From positions 1-64,000 of the forward strand of contig QXCR01000132.1 of assembly GCA_004380135.1 (NCBI GenBank): a stretch of DNA of 64,000 bases, read 5' to 3'. The translations under genes and the position numbers were made by a program. The first letter of the stretch is position 1. Each line of letters opens with the position of its first letter. The notes under the pieces were generated by a model. It was not told where the DNA came from, searched no databases, and saw only the letters and a list, made by a program, of their open reading frames with translations. Origin of the DNA: Stemphylium vesicarium. Taxonomy: Eukaryota > Ascomycota > Dothideomycetes > Pleosporales > Pleosporaceae. Below, piece by piece: positions 21,692 through 34,948 of the stretch.

Positions 21692-24579
21692 GCATCTGAC
21701 AGAAACATACTTGTCACCACTTTCGAGTCCGTGGTGGTATACACGGCCCTGCAATTACAGGGCTTACAAAGCTACCATGGAGGCGAGCAATTTGCTCCTA
21801 GGTACACACGATTGCGCGTCCTATGGGTCGTGGGATGCAGAATCTAGCAGATCTATCAACAAATTAGGAAGGTACAAAGGCATCGGTTACAGACCCGAAG
21901 CTGCGCGTGCTTCAAGCAGTGGAGACGTTGACAGCAGCTGTGCGGGATCCTGAAACCGTTGGAGATCAGGCATGGGATTGCGGGGTTGGCTCAATCTCGA
22001 TATGAGGTCCACTTTTCTGTAGGATTTACCACCACCGTTGGTGACAACGCATCCGTGCTGTCTGGCTGGCGCGTGGTGGTGGATATTAGTCGGTGCTTGA
22101 CTTGTTGCTTGCTTGGAGCGCTTCTGAGGAGGTGGCAACGGAGTGTCACTTGGCGTTCGACGCGCAAGCGATGTCGCTCCGCCTTCACCACTGGCGGCTT
22201 CATCTCTGCGAAAGCGGAACATGTTCTTGACCAAGGTTAGCAGAGTGGATCGACGCTAGGCCAGCCGCTTGTTGCAACTTGCGCTCGTGTCATGAATGGT
22301 TGCAAAAATGCGAAGGATTCAAGTATGATCAAGGAATAGATTCGAGGCGGGAAATGAACATGGCACCTTTCTCGCCGCCGTTAGACGCTCTCGTCGCAGT
22401 GCATATGGAGAAGTTGTCACACACTTTTCTTGAAACCCGGTCCTTGCTTGCCGCTGCAGAAACCCTTCTTCTCGTGCAAGAGGACGACTGCAAGGGGGGT
22501 TAATGCAGCTAGATAGCCAGCCTCACCTGATTGTGTCGCTGCGGCCGCAAGTATGCCCAAGGCAAAGAGCCAGGATTGAGATTGTTCACTTAAGCCATTG
22601 TTCGTCAACGTACGACGATAGCGTGAGAACAAAGGCGCAATGCACTTTGGCTGAGGCTATCGACTTTGCGTCCCGGGGTATCATGATATGCAGTAGTATA
22701 ACGCGGCCACATATGTAGCTTCAGGCTAAGACACTGCAGTGCGCCTTCGCCTCAAGTACTCACCATCATGTGTTGCACAATCAGTGTCCGGTCAGAGGGC
22801 AAAGGTCATTGCCATTCCGAGGCAACAGCGCCGATGGCAACACTGGCTTGCATGATGGCTTGAAGATGCGTTTTGCAGGAGCACAAAGTTTCAAACTCCG
22901 AGATAGAGGAGCCGGAGCGGGTGGCAAGGAAAGCAAGCCAAAAAAAAAAAGGGTACTGGGAAGGGGTGTTGGCGGAAAAGTTCCCTTGCGAATGATAGTT
23001 CGGCGGTATTGCAAACTAAATTGACTCGCATTCTCCGCTGGCCCAACTTAGCAGCGGAACGGTAGCAACCAACAACAAGTCCCGCACTTGCGTCGTCATG
23101 TCTCTGTAACGCGGCGGGTTGGCGGAATAGTCAGCCCTGTGTTTCGACAAGCTGTAAGTCGTCGCGTCCTTATGACGATCTTTTCTCGAAAAAATAAGTA
23201 GAGGGCAGCGCACGGTCAGGCATGCTACGATCTCATCTCAGGTTCCTTTCGGACCGGTACCCAGCGCGTGTGACCCACTATCCACGAGTGAGTACCATGA
23301 TTGGAAGGGAGAGTGTAGAAGTAATCAAGTCCCGCAGCCGACATGATGCCTGAGACGAGAAGAAAGCCCGACGTCGTCAGCACACACACACCGGTACTTT
23401 GCAGACTCGAGTGAAACAAAATGACATCGTCGGCGTCCAGCGCAGCCTCGTACGCAACTACGAGCCGCTGACAGGGGTCAGCTAGGCAGCATGGGGGCCG
23501 GTACTTTGACGATGGAGCAGATAATAGCAGTAAAGAGGAGCCTGAGGCGGCACAAGATGCATCGGCAGACATCCCACTCGCTGACAGACGGGAGGCCAGT
23601 GAGGAGCAGCCAAATTCCAGGGTCCAGTAGCGACTAGGATGTGACGCTGCATGACGAGTGCCAAGCGTCGGCCCTTGTCGTAAGCCCACCGCTCATGGAA
23701 CGCCAAATGATGGCATTGCGGAGACCAGGTGGTGGTCCTATCGCGTTGGTCAAACCGAAACCGGGCTTTCTCAGATGACGAATGTACGAACACGGTTCCA
23801 TGGTACCGGAGCAAACTGAAATGTTCTGTGCCGTCACTGTGTCAGCTGGTGTGTGAGAGAATTAAGAATAGAGAAATCGGAACGGGAAAGGGTTTGATGC
23901 ATGGGTTAAACAAGGGTCTTTGATTCTGCCGCATTCCAATCCACAATATGGAGAACTGCGTCATTTTCTCCCGCTGCTTCAACTCGACTCTAGGTCGTGA
24001 CAATGGCCACCCTGGCTTGTGCCTTTCTCGCGTGCTCCAAGCCGCTGCTACTGTACAAACGTCATTGTGCGAACCAGCCGTCCCGAGTTCACGTCGGGAA
24101 GGTGGTCGCTAAAAGAGAGTCTAAAATATTAAAGGGTATAAGCGAATGATGATGACAACATGTGCTCCATGACGACCATGGGTCAAAGCCCAGTCGAGCG
24201 CAGTTGGTAATTAGACAAATATTTGCGGATTGGGAAAAAAGTCCAGGCCCCAGACGATGGATGCGCGTAATGTTACAGGGTTGAGGAATCGCTAGAACAA
24301 AAAAAAATTGAAACTCGTGAAAGCTGTAGAGCTCGGAACGCCAGGGAACGCCGTAGATGGTCCCTTCGGGAGTGACAGGGCCGGGTGGTATCTCAGTAAA
24401 CCGGGTAGGGCGAAGCGATAGGTAGAATAGGAGTCATCCCAACTAGGTGCCGTTCAGTCTATGTTGGTGGCCAGGAAATGCGCGACGGTGGTATCTCAAA
24501 ACATGATATGTACTGGAGACGAGCGACGAGAGGTTGTCCAGAAAAGCGTATACGCTATGACAACCATCATGTTGATCAT
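21692..24579. other. 2.9-kb spacer between EAF6 and the FlbC-like gene
   Basis: No firm gene. The best candidate is a minus-strand frame, 22234-21887, with Ser/Pro-rich composition and a CTAAC-plus-AG acceptor-like site just upstream. It matches nothing I know. Another minus frame, 22632-22417, is weaker. Many short frames overlap around 23225-23840, none convincing. Both neighbouring genes end here, so part is 3' UTR. An A11 run lies near 22940. Confidence 0.45.
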
Positions 24580-25748
24580 TTAGTGATCGACACTGTCTGG
24601 CGAGGGATGATCGATGCTGCCGTCGTTCTTGTGTACTTTTCGGTGTCGGCGAAGGTTGGAAACAACTGAGAAATGGCGTCCGCATCCATCAACTTCACAT
24701 GCGAATGCTGCGAAATTGTTAGCTGAAGTGTGCGCGACACGGACTGTTGATACATACGCTTCTCTCCAGTATGGCTGTACATGTGTGTTTGCAGGGAACT
24801 TGGTCGGGTGAATCGCTTGTCGCAAATCTTGCACTTGTGCTTCTTCTGCGAACTTGATGAGACCTTGGAACTGAACTGGCTCATCATCGAGGCTGGTGCG
24901 GGGGGCATGTTTGCGCCGAGGAGCGCATTGGGGCGGGGAAGGGTGCGCGAGCTGCCCAAGTCGACAGACTCAGATGCTGAGCTGTAATCGGTAACGGAGC
25001 CCTCGCCACCGTAGTATCCGTTGGGGCCATAGCTGCCTGATGAGATGGAGGAGTGTGTCGAGTGTGTTGAGGGGAATCCGTATGATTCGGTCGAGCTGCG
25101 GCTGGTTCCCTGGGAGCCATAGATATTCCTAGGGGTAATGTCTGATTGGCTCAGGGAGACCATGCCGCGGCTAGCATCGAGCGCATCGCTGAAGCTGTTG
25201 CGCGGTTGCTGGCTGTTCATTCTGCTAAAGTCAACAAGTGAACTTTGGCGCTGGCGCTGAGATTCCACGGATTCGTAGAATGCCATTGAGGGGACTGACG
25301 GGTGTGAAGAGCGACGCGATGCATCCTGTTGGTATGCGTACGGGCTCCGCTCTGCGTTGGCGTATTCCACCTGAGAGTAAGGAGCCGATGTGGGTGCGTA
25401 CGATTGGTTTGGAGGAGACCCAGATGTAGCATAGCCAGTGGGGTAACCTCGCGACATGATATCTTCAGACGTATCAAGTAAGTTTTCTGTTCCGAAGTTG
25501 CCATCCGGGAGAGTAATACCTTGTCCCATGGGAGGAGCTGTGACTGCTAGACCGTGGTACGGGATGGCGATGCTAGTGGGCCGCTGTGCGTCTACATTGG
25601 GTGCGACTGTTGTTGGGTACAGTTGCTGCTGCGAGGCGCCGGCTGATACCCAAGGGTTGGTGAAGTGTGGTTGTTGTGGGTAGCGCATGTGGTCGTAGCC
25701 CATGCCGTTAAGCTGAGGTTGTTGACGATTGTCGACTGCCATTGCCAT
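24580..25748 (-). CDS. flbC: FlbC-like C2H2 zinc-finger transcription factor
   Basis: Exons 25748-24758 and 24707-24580 over a 50-nt GTATGT..CAG intron give 372 residues, close to Aspergillus FlbC. The first ~300 residues are disordered, rich in Ser, Gln, Tyr and Pro. Two C2H2 fingers follow: HKCKICDKRFTRPSSLQTHM (~304-326) and, across the splice, FACEVDGCGRHFSVVSNLRR (~332-356), linked by HTGEKP. The intron lies in that linker; reading through it would replace the second finger with unrelated sequence. FlbC activates asexual development (conidiation) genes in Aspergillus. That role here is inferred from finger similarity and C-terminal placement, so orthology is likely but not certain. Confidence 0.8.
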
Positions 25749-28700
25749 TGCGGTAACAAGGTGCGAGTGATTGGTGGTATGGTGAAGGGTCCGAGGGAAA
25801 GGGAAGGTGGTCGTGGTGCAAGAGAATAAAGGTGAGTGTGACGATAAACACTCAGCTTGTAGATCCAGAGGGTGAAACGAGGTAGTCGAGGGTCAAAAAC
25901 GTGGAGATAGTCGATCACAGGTACTCAGCGGTGGGATCTGCGACCTTTTGAATTCACTCTGACACTGGGGACTCCCGTGCTGTGGTATTCCCAGAGGAGT
26001 AATGATGATCGCTTTGGTATGTCGATCAGTTGACCTGTACTAAGCAGGACCCGTGGCGATGAACCAGCGAGATTAGGTGTAGGGCGAAGCGGACACCAGT
26101 GACCGAGTGGCAGACGCTCGAGCGTTTCAAGTGAGGCACTGTGCTGGGAGGGAGGAGAATGCCCAGCGGGTGCAGGGGCGGACCGTGTGGGCTGGGTTGC
26201 GTGTTGCGTGTCGCGGTGGGAAAAGTTCGGTAACGTTTATTCGCTAGAAAAGCAAACCAGGAACAAAGAAGTAAGGATGTGAGAGTAACGATGATGAAAG
26301 CAGTATAGATGGTCTCTAGTACGCGTTCAGGCGAGAGTGGTTTTAGGATTGAGTGAAGCTTAGAGGTTGAAAGTCTGTTGATCAGCGGGCATCCATCGGG
26401 GAACCCTCATTGATAAATTCGGCTGCTTGGAGGGTTTACGTCTTTGGGTTCACAGCACCTCCATCATAGGCTAGAGGCCAAGCATAGGAGCTGGCAAGCT
26501 GGCTGAAGACCCCGGACGCACCTACGTCTGTGATGACAGGGGTGGCGAGCACGCTAGGGCAGCGCGTCGACCGCTGCTTTTAAGGATGTGGGGAGCGGAC
26601 GTTCAGCGACAAGCCCACGGCCGCGCTGCATCCGCGCCATTTGGCACTGTAGCCTCAACACGCCTCAGCGGTCGTCGATAGCAAGCCAGCGTCTACCGCA
26701 GTTCGAGTGCGCTATCATCGGCAGCTCTGGTACCCGTGGCAAGACCAGTGGTGTGCCAGGCCGGCCATCGACGCTAGACAATAACCTCTGCATCGAAAGT
26801 CCGCCGCGAATCAGCGGGCGGTAGGCGCGGGAGGGCTTTTTTGGCTTTTGTTTTGGCGTGCATCCACCAGCACCAGGGTCGACGAGGGGCATCGAAGCAG
26901 ACTAGCCCATTCACTCACAATTGCATGCTTCCGTTTTGGGCGTGGGCGCTAGCCTTTTGCGCAGAAGGAGCAGTGAAATACTCCGCAGTGATGCTGACGA
27001 GCGCGGCAGGGCATGGAGCTTCTCTGTCATCATCCTGGTGCGATATCTGAGCACCCCTGGGCCTTGCTTTTTGGAATTGTCGACTCGAAAATTGTCGCTG
27101 TGAACAACGGTCGCCTAGGACCACGGCCCACCCCAAGAAAGGGACCGAAAAAGCGGCTTCGCAGGCTTGTCGCTTTGCGGTGCATCGCGCCGGACATTGA
27201 CCGGAGACACTGCTTTCGCGTCGCGGAGTCGGTCCGCCACAACCCATCTCCACGTTGTTGCGTAAACTCGAACTCCCAGAGTATCCTCCACTCGGCCCTA
27301 GCGCTGATTCCGCCCCTCTCCCTGACTCTCCGTCGTGCACGGCGCCCGCGAGGGAAAAAGGCGCTCGAGTGAAATTAGTCCCCTGAGGCAGCGCCTGTGC
27401 GCGCACCTAAGCAATGGTCAAGCGTTTGATCGCCGTCCAAGTTGCTTTTGGTGCAAGACGTGTAGCTTAGCCAGATAGCGGGTCACAAGCTGAGGCATAC
27501 ACCTCAATCTCGGGAACTGCCATGGGACGCATGCTGGATCCAATAGGGGCGACGTGGTCTTGTCGCCGTACCTGCTTCACACAGCATTCCGCCCTCGAGA
27601 CAGTCGCACGCTGGACCGAATCCTGGGAGAGCGATTCTCTGGCTCCAATCACGCCCATTGCCCACCTGCACACGATGGGCAACGAGGCGTCATGTGTAGC
27701 AAGCTGTATGGGCGGTCCCTATATCCACCAATGACGACACCCTGGCGTCCCTAGGCACACACACACGCGCACAGGTATGCTCGCCCGCTCACTTACACTC
27801 GAGTGCATGGGGCCTTTCGTTCGTGCCCGTATCTTCGGCCTGTCATTGACGCGGGCGGGCGTGCTAGCTGTGAGAAATGATGAGAGCCAAGACCAGCATG
27901 TATCCCCCGCTGACACGGCTGCTGGGGGCGCAGAGGAGCGAAAAGAATGTGGGTGCTTGTTTGAATGTCGTCATAGGGAGAGTGCCTTAGCGCAGCCGCT
28001 AGCCATCTCAGGCGAGCTGTCATTGGTGCACCACATCAGGTCGTACCTGGCGACAGTGAAAGAAAATGCAAGATGATGTAGAGGCGGTCAAGGATACGGA
28101 CTATTTGCCGCCCGTGATATTGCACATGCTGCACGCCAGCATTCGTTGTTGTGGTGTGTCTTATCTTAGTCGAGAGAGAGCGCAGCACAGCGCAGTGTTG
28201 GGCGCTGAACTCGCATCATGGCCTCAGAGGCAACAATTGGATGCGAGGTGGCAAACCAGCCAAAAACTATGCACGCGGAAACTGCCATCTCACCGCTGAG
28301 CAGCTGCTAGGCCCACAGCCGCATCTGACTGGTTGGCTGGTGGGATAGAAGGGCCGCCTTGCAGCGCTGCGCACGGAGCCCGTTCAAAATCCCCCTCACT
28401 CTTTATCCTCCGCGGAGCCTTGCGATGCAGGGCAAGATCTGTTGGAGCAGCGCCATCCCGCTCAACATCGAGCGTGCGCACTATCGAAGTCACTTGAACG
28501 CTCAGTATCCACATGGCTGCGCTCTCCTCCAGCGCTACTGTGGCTGTTCATATGTCGGCGGAAGCGGTACCCTACTGTCGACAGCAGCGAACTGACTACT
28601 GCATCTTGTGCGCTGCTGTGACTCGCCTCGGCATCACGATAGTAAGACAAGTGGATAACATTGAATGCCACCGAGTCTTTCACGCTATAGCACAATTTTG

Positions 28701-30471
28701 CAGGTCCGATGTCTCTTTCGATAGCCGGTGAGTGAGAACAGGCTCGGCATCTGAATACTGGACCCTGCATTCTTTAGCCCTGCCAGATCACCGCAGTTTA
28801 TTAGCCGTTGCCTGTTGAGGCATCCTTCTTGGGCTTGCCACGGGATTTGACCTCCCGATAAGCTTGTGGGTGGGTTACTTTTTATTTCCGAGATCACAGC
28901 TAGTGGTGAAAATACGAGCCGTAGTGCGCGGCCTGTGGAGAAAGAAAGTTCACTCTCTCCATTCGCAGCGGACCTGGTAGATACTGTATGTGCAACACTA
29001 TGCCCGTCGTCTCGGAGATCGTCGACAAGCGTACCCCACGATCTGGTGGTGAGCCAGATATGCGGCTCTGCGAAGTGATCAGCGGTGTTTGATAGTCAGG
29101 GGACGCGTGGTTGACGACGTTGACGGGCCTGCTATCTCGCAAGACGAACGTTTTTCTTTGCAGTTCAAAGGTTCCGCGGCGCCATCAATGTGGAGTACTC
29201 AACATGCGCTTCACCTAGCCCATAGCGCCCTAACAAACTCCCACTAGGACCGGGCAGCAACTGAACCGAAAAGCTATCGCGCAAGCGCAAAGGACCAGTA
29301 AAAACAGCAAAAGCAAGTGGTCGGCGAGGCAGCGAATCAAGTGCACCCGGTGTGCTGGTACATTCAGCAGCAAGCCCATTGTATTCGGACTAGGAAAGGG
29401 TTAGGAAAAAGTCTAGTCACGGGCAGCGGTGCATTTGGAGCCCCCAGCCAATGACAGGCTGGGGAGCCAAGAGAACGCTTCAAGTCGGCAAGCCGCAGCG
29501 CCAGTGAGCTCAAGCCGCCCGATGTAACGTCCGTTGAAACTGCGGGAGTAACGTGGGCTGTCAACTTGTCAAGCTTGGGGGTGGCTGCGTAAGGCAGGTC
29601 CGTGCGGCTTCAAGGTTTGAGCTGGAGATCCTGCATGCTCAAATGCTATCGCATGATCTTCACAAAGTTCCCGCCGTCTAACGGTGAAGGTGTATGATCA
29701 TCACTGTCAAGTCATGAGGCTGTGAACAAGGAGCATGGGCATTTCCACATCTAGAGGGGCTGCCATGTGGAAGTTGCGAAAACGCAATACAGTTCGCAGA
29801 TCAAAATCTTCGTTGTCCGGATACGACAGTCAGCATTGACAGCATGTCGAGAGTGCTACCTAAGCTCTTCCCCTTTATGCACCAGAAGCAATGCCAAAAT
29901 GCCTATGCTTGTGCGACCCAGCGGTGAAGCCTCGATATGTGACTCAAGTTCGACGTCAATGTCGCATTCAGCCTCTTCGGCTCACGTACATTTAATGTGT
30001 TAGTAGGTGAGGAAGCAATAGGATGGGCATGATTTTTCTAGGAAGTCTATCCTACGAGAAGAATGCTGCATTCCCCTTTCCGACTCGATGCTACATGGGT
30101 GTTGACCTCCGTGCTCTCGATGGCGAGGGCGGAGAGGGACGTGCCTCAACGCCACCAGAAGCCGTGCCAATAAGAATAAGCTCGACATTCGCGCGCAGCC
30201 ATCAAAGCCAGCCTTCCAATATGTCCCCTGTGATACATCTAACATCAGTTCCCAACGCTTTGGTAGGGCTTGAGCGCTCCTGCAAGACCGCGTGCTTGTT
30301 CAATATTTTCTGCCTCTCGTGCTCATATCAAATAATGCACGGTCAATGCGTGTCTCTGGTGGAGTACATGCTACGAACGAAGCTCAAAAAGGAAGGAGCC
30401 TGTACCTTCCAGGTTGAGGCTGTGATGTCGAAATGACGGTGATATTCTCGGCATCATTGTTCATGGTCAGT
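25749..30471. other. 4.7-kb gene-poor region upstream of the FlbC-like gene
   Basis: Between the flbC-like start and the 3' end of the histidine kinase gene, no frame shows a domain, a codon pattern or a splice structure I would accept. Scattered frames of 60-163 codons occur on both strands and look like chance. In a window where most genes are under 2 kb apart this gap is long. It is probably promoter and long 5' leader of a developmental regulator, or holds a non-coding RNA. Confidence 0.5.
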
Positions 30472-33400
30472 TCATCGAGCCACGTGCTCAACAATGGTCT
30501 GTTCGCTCTCACGATGGCGCGCGTGTTGTAGAGCCGGGCGGGCCAAGGCCGGCTGCCTCGTGCTGTTCATGTTGGGAGTCGGGTTGTCGGTCATGCTGGT
30601 ATCAATCTCATCCGACGATGCCGATTTCTTTGTGATAGGGGCATCGGCATCTTGTTCGTGGACCAGCTTTTCTATGTTCGCCTCGGTCAAAGGCATCGAT
30701 GGTTCGCTCTGAGGTCCCTCGGCAGTGTCATGGAGTCTGAGCTGAGGGCCGACAAGAGAATAGAGCTTTTCATCACGCAACTTCCTGTCTCTTTCTTCCG
30801 CGTTGATGCGTCGCATAGCTCTTTCACCCTCGTTTTCGCTCGACCTCGCGAATGCTGCGTCACTCTGATAGTGAAGGCGGTCAAGTTCAGCGGTCAGTGC
30901 TTGCGCCGTTGTTTCAGACTCAAGCGATGTGCCTGCCGTTCGCGGGTGATCCTTTGCGCTAGATCTCTTTCGAGGTTTTGGCTTTGCGACGCCTCGTCGA
31001 TCATTGTCGATTGCGGATGGCGTTCCCTTTGCCGTCTTTCGCCGTCCTTCAATTGCCCACTTGACAAGCATCTTCTCATCGTTAGCTAGCTCACTTGTAG
31101 ACTACTTGGGTAACTCACCCTCTCAAGCAGCTTTCCTTTTACCGGTTTGGCGAGATAATCCTGTGATGTTTCAGCATGCCTCGTTCTTTGATACCCTGGC
31201 GAGCGTCTGCCCAGTACTTACGTCCATCCCACACGAGACACACTTCTCCTTGTCTCCCTGTATAGCACTAGCTGTCATCGCGACGATGGGGACACCTCGA
31301 ATCTCCGGCATGTTGCGCCAAGGGGCTTCTGTCCGAATAGCATGGGTAGCAGAATAGCCGTCTCGAATTGGCATCTGCGTCTTCCGTGAGCTGCCGGTTC
31401 ATGTTACGTTGCACAGCTTACGTACCTGAACGTCCATAAGAATGATGTCCGGACGAGGATGTGAAGGACCGAAGTCTTTCGTCAGATACTCCAATGCCTC
31501 CTGACCGTTCCACACCGCGTTGACTGAGAAGTGGAGCTTCTTGATCGTCTTGAGAGCGATTTGTTGATTGATGTGGCTGCATATGATTAGGTACGAATAT
31601 TTGTAGCCGTATGCCAGGCAGAACTTACTTATCCTCGACGACTAGCACATGCACTTGCTCTCTTTCACTCTCTGAGAGGTTCATAAGATGATCTGGAATG
31701 GTTGATTTCAACAAGGGGTATCCAGAATTGCCGTTGGGTGTCAGGGGAGGTGTGTGACCTTCCGAGCTTCCACAGGAGACTGACATGTCGCTCTGAAGTC
31801 GATCCGGAATTGACTCTAGATGCACCAACGGAGATTCGCCGTCTTGCGATGGAGCGCGAGTAAATGGGATCCAAAACGTAGCAGTGGTCCCTTGACCCAA
31901 CTTGGAGTCCAGCCAAATTTGCCCCTTCATGAGCTCCACCAGATTCTTGCTGATAGTCAATCCCAAACCTGTGCCACCGAATCTTCGAGCTGTGGACGAA
32001 TCCGCCTGACTGAACGGTTGAAAGAGCCGCTTGCGGACCTCTTCTTCGATCCCAATACCCGTATCGACGATACTAAAGTTGACCGTCACCATGTCTTTGG
32101 TTTCCTGGCTGATGGAGACGGATAGCTGGACTGTCCCCACGGACGTGAACTTGATACTGTTTGTGAGAACGTTCGTCAGGATTTGACGAAGTCGGCCTGG
32201 GTCTCCCATTACTCGTAGATCTGCTTGGACCTCATCTTGGATCGAACTGTGATAATCCAGGCCCTTTCTATTTGCTGCAAAAGCCATCATCTTGTTGACA
32301 TCTCTGAGAACTACGCTAAGGCTGAATTGCACCTCTTCGACGTCCAGCCGTCCAGACTCGACTTTAGAGAAACTAGATGCGAGGGTATAAAGTTAGCCGT
32401 TGCTCGATAAGAAGGCAAGGGGTTTTGGTGAAGAACTACTTACTCCAGGATGTCGTTAATCACCGTCAGGAGGCTGTTAGCAGAACGGTGGATATTTTCG
32501 GCACAGTCCTTTTGTTCTTCGTTGAGATTCATGTCAAACAAAAGTTCGCTCATACCAATGACGCCGGCTATGGGCGTTCGAATCTCGTGCGACATGTTGG
32601 CGAGGAACTGAGACTTCATACGACTGGCTTCTTTCGCTGCCGCCTCGTTGGCCAGAAGTCTTGAATTTTCCTTCTCCTGCTCTTTCAACTGCTCCTCTCT
32701 TTCTCGCAATTCTGTGATATCCATCGAGACACCTATGACGCCATCGACAAAGGCCCGTCCCTCAATTCCTGCGGTCCGGGAGGCCCTCATCAGCGGTACT
32801 AGACGTGTCCGATAATAGCGAGCCTCTGACATATAAGCTCCATTAACGATTTCGTCTGACTGTTTGCCCTGAAGGATTTCCTGTATTGGTCCACGCCAAC
32901 GCTCACGGTCGTTGCCACCCAGCTCAAACACATCGTATATGTTTTTCCCAAGTAGCTCATCTTTTCGCAAGTGTTGGTGCTCTGCAAGTTCGCCTTCAAG
33001 CACTTTGACCTCGTTCTGGCGGTTGATGACCCACAGGACAATCTTTGCGTGCTGGATGACTTGTTGTAGTTGCTCTCTTGTTTGTCGCGCCTCTTGCCGT
33101 GCTAGTACTAGGTCATGGATGTCGGTACAAGTACCAAACCATTTGACTATCCGTCCGGAATCATCGTAGAACGGTAGGGCCCGCCCCAACATCCAACGCC
33201 ATTCCCCATCGTAGCGTTGACATCTGTATTCTGTATTATACTCATCTCCCGTCTTCAGTGAATGAAACCAGCGCTGAGCAGTCGCAGCCATGTCATCGGG
33301 GTGAAATGGAAGCCGCCAGCCTTCGCCCAAGGACCGATCCACGGTGAGCCCGGTGTAGTCATACCACCGTTGGGAGAACCAGTCGTGTAATCCGTCCGGA

Positions 33401-34948
33401 GTAGTCGTCCATACCATAACCGGCATAAAGTTCGCGATATACTCGAATTGCTTCTCGTTCTCTTCGATTTGTGCTGCAATTTGGTTGGTGTACTCTGTGA
33501 TATCCTTGAATATTACTATACCACCAAGGAAATCTCCCGTCTCTTCGTGGAAGACCGTTTCACCATTAATTTCGTACACGATTCGAGTGCCAGTCTGGGG
33601 ATGTCGGAGGCCAAGACGCTGTTTCTCGACCCTCTTTTGCGTGCGGCAAACCTCGATGATGGGGAATTCGTCGATGGATAGAAGACGTTGAAAGTCTTCT
33701 GTCCAGCATGAAAATTGTGAAAGAAAATCTCGTTGATCTCCTGGAGCATATGTAGCATCTTTCGATAGAAGCCGCAGAAGAGCCTTGTTGGGTATACCGA
33801 AGCTTTCGTCTTTCCACATGGCTGTACCATTGTTAGTATAATGCTGGACATCTATAGACCAAGACTTGACATACCATATGCGGGCATGGTGATGGAGTTC
33901 AAAATAGCGTCCTTGAGTTGGGTTGCCTTCTGGAAGACGGAAGCGGACGTCGCCATATCACCAACATTCTTGCTGGGAGGACCACGGGGAGGGAACTCTG
34001 GCTGTTGAAGGGTTGGTGTGACTACTTTGGATGTAGAATTCGAACTGCTACCAGAGCGACGACCTGATGAAGTACTTGATCCAGAGCTCCGCGACTTGTC
34101 GAGTTTTGCTCCGGTGTTTGTTCGATTTACCATACGGCTAGAGGGCTGTGCACTGTTTGTGGCAGTAACAGATGTTGCGCTTGTGAAGGTTAGCGTGTAA
34201 TATTGTATGTCTTCAATGCTCCATATGGATATGATGCACGTTGCTTGCATTGCGTCCTTGTACGCTGCTTTCCTCTCACACTTTTGCAGTGTGCCATCGG
34301 GGCCTACATAAAGTGGTGCAACAACAACGTCTACTGATACATCGTGTACTGTGGTTCGCGCAAGATTTGTACTACTCAAAGGTGGCAAAGGTGGCGTCGG
34401 TTGAGAGTTCGTTTGGTAGGGTATATTCGCTGCAGTGGGTGTTGTGTGTCCACTTCCCATGTGAGAGTCTCCGTCCTCATCCAGTGCATTTGCCACTGCG
34501 TCCTTTACAACACAATCGAGAAACGCCTATACATGTCAACCGTCAGCAATCACGGGGTTATATTTTTGTGATTAGATGGGAACAGACGAACCTCCCATGT
34601 GATTAGGATCGGAGAGCCGTTTTGTAGGATATCAACACCCAGTTCTCCCATGGTCTTGTCCTGCAAAACCTCTGATATGGAAAGATCGTGAATGCTTTCA
34701 AAATCAATACCAAACAAACGGCCCATGGACTCGTTAGCCAGCGATACAGTCTTCTCTGAAGATAGCACAAGGACAGGTACTGGCAAGTATTGTAGCGCAG
34801 TAAGGGAGGCCGTGGTGGTTGATGGCGATGTCATATGCATCGAAATGGGACTGCTACGTATCGAGCTTGGTGACTGAGACCTCGAGCGCTGTCCCATGGT
34901 GCCCATGGCGAAATAACCACCATCATTGCCGCCGTCGGCTTCAGTCAT
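30472..34948 (-). CDS. Hybrid sensor histidine kinase with PAS domains and a receiver domain
   Basis: Eight exons: 34948-34592, 34526-33875, 33821-32444, 32372-31629, 31576-31426, 31374-31222, 31160-31119 and 31071-30472, giving 1358 residues. Order: a PAS-like segment (~45-119); a Ser-rich linker; PAS/PAC units (~460-575 and ~590-715); HisKA with the phospho-accepting His748 in FLANMSHEIRTPIAGV; HATPase_c with the N box LTNVLTNSIKF, G1 VDTGIGI and G2 GGTGLGL; and a receiver (~1037-1160) with acceptor Asp1092 (ILMDVQMP), Thr1128 and Lys1150 (AKPV). No membrane helix is evident, so it is likely cytosolic. It resembles fungal TcsA/Fos-1-type kinases, but the class is uncertain. About 190 charged residues follow the receiver. 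It would signal through Ypd1-type phosphotransfer. Confidence 0.92.

Noticed and set aside
23225..23840. Several overlapping minus-strand frames between EAF6 and the FlbC-like gene
   Set aside because: Mutually overlapping in different frames, no recognisable motif and no consistent splice structure.
26915..27406. A 163-codon minus-strand frame in the region before the FlbC-like gene
   Set aside because: No domain, poor codon pattern, no splice partners, and overlapping frames of similar size on the other strand.
30894..31089. Plus-strand frames over the tail of the histidine kinase
   Set aside because: Antisense to an exon whose phase and receiver-domain continuity are well supported.
31375..31425. 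Alternative acceptor nine bases upstream of the chosen exon 6 start in the histidine kinase
   Set aside because: It would insert three codons and break the conserved ILMDVQMP receiver motif; the acceptor at 31376-31375 gives the standard sequence.
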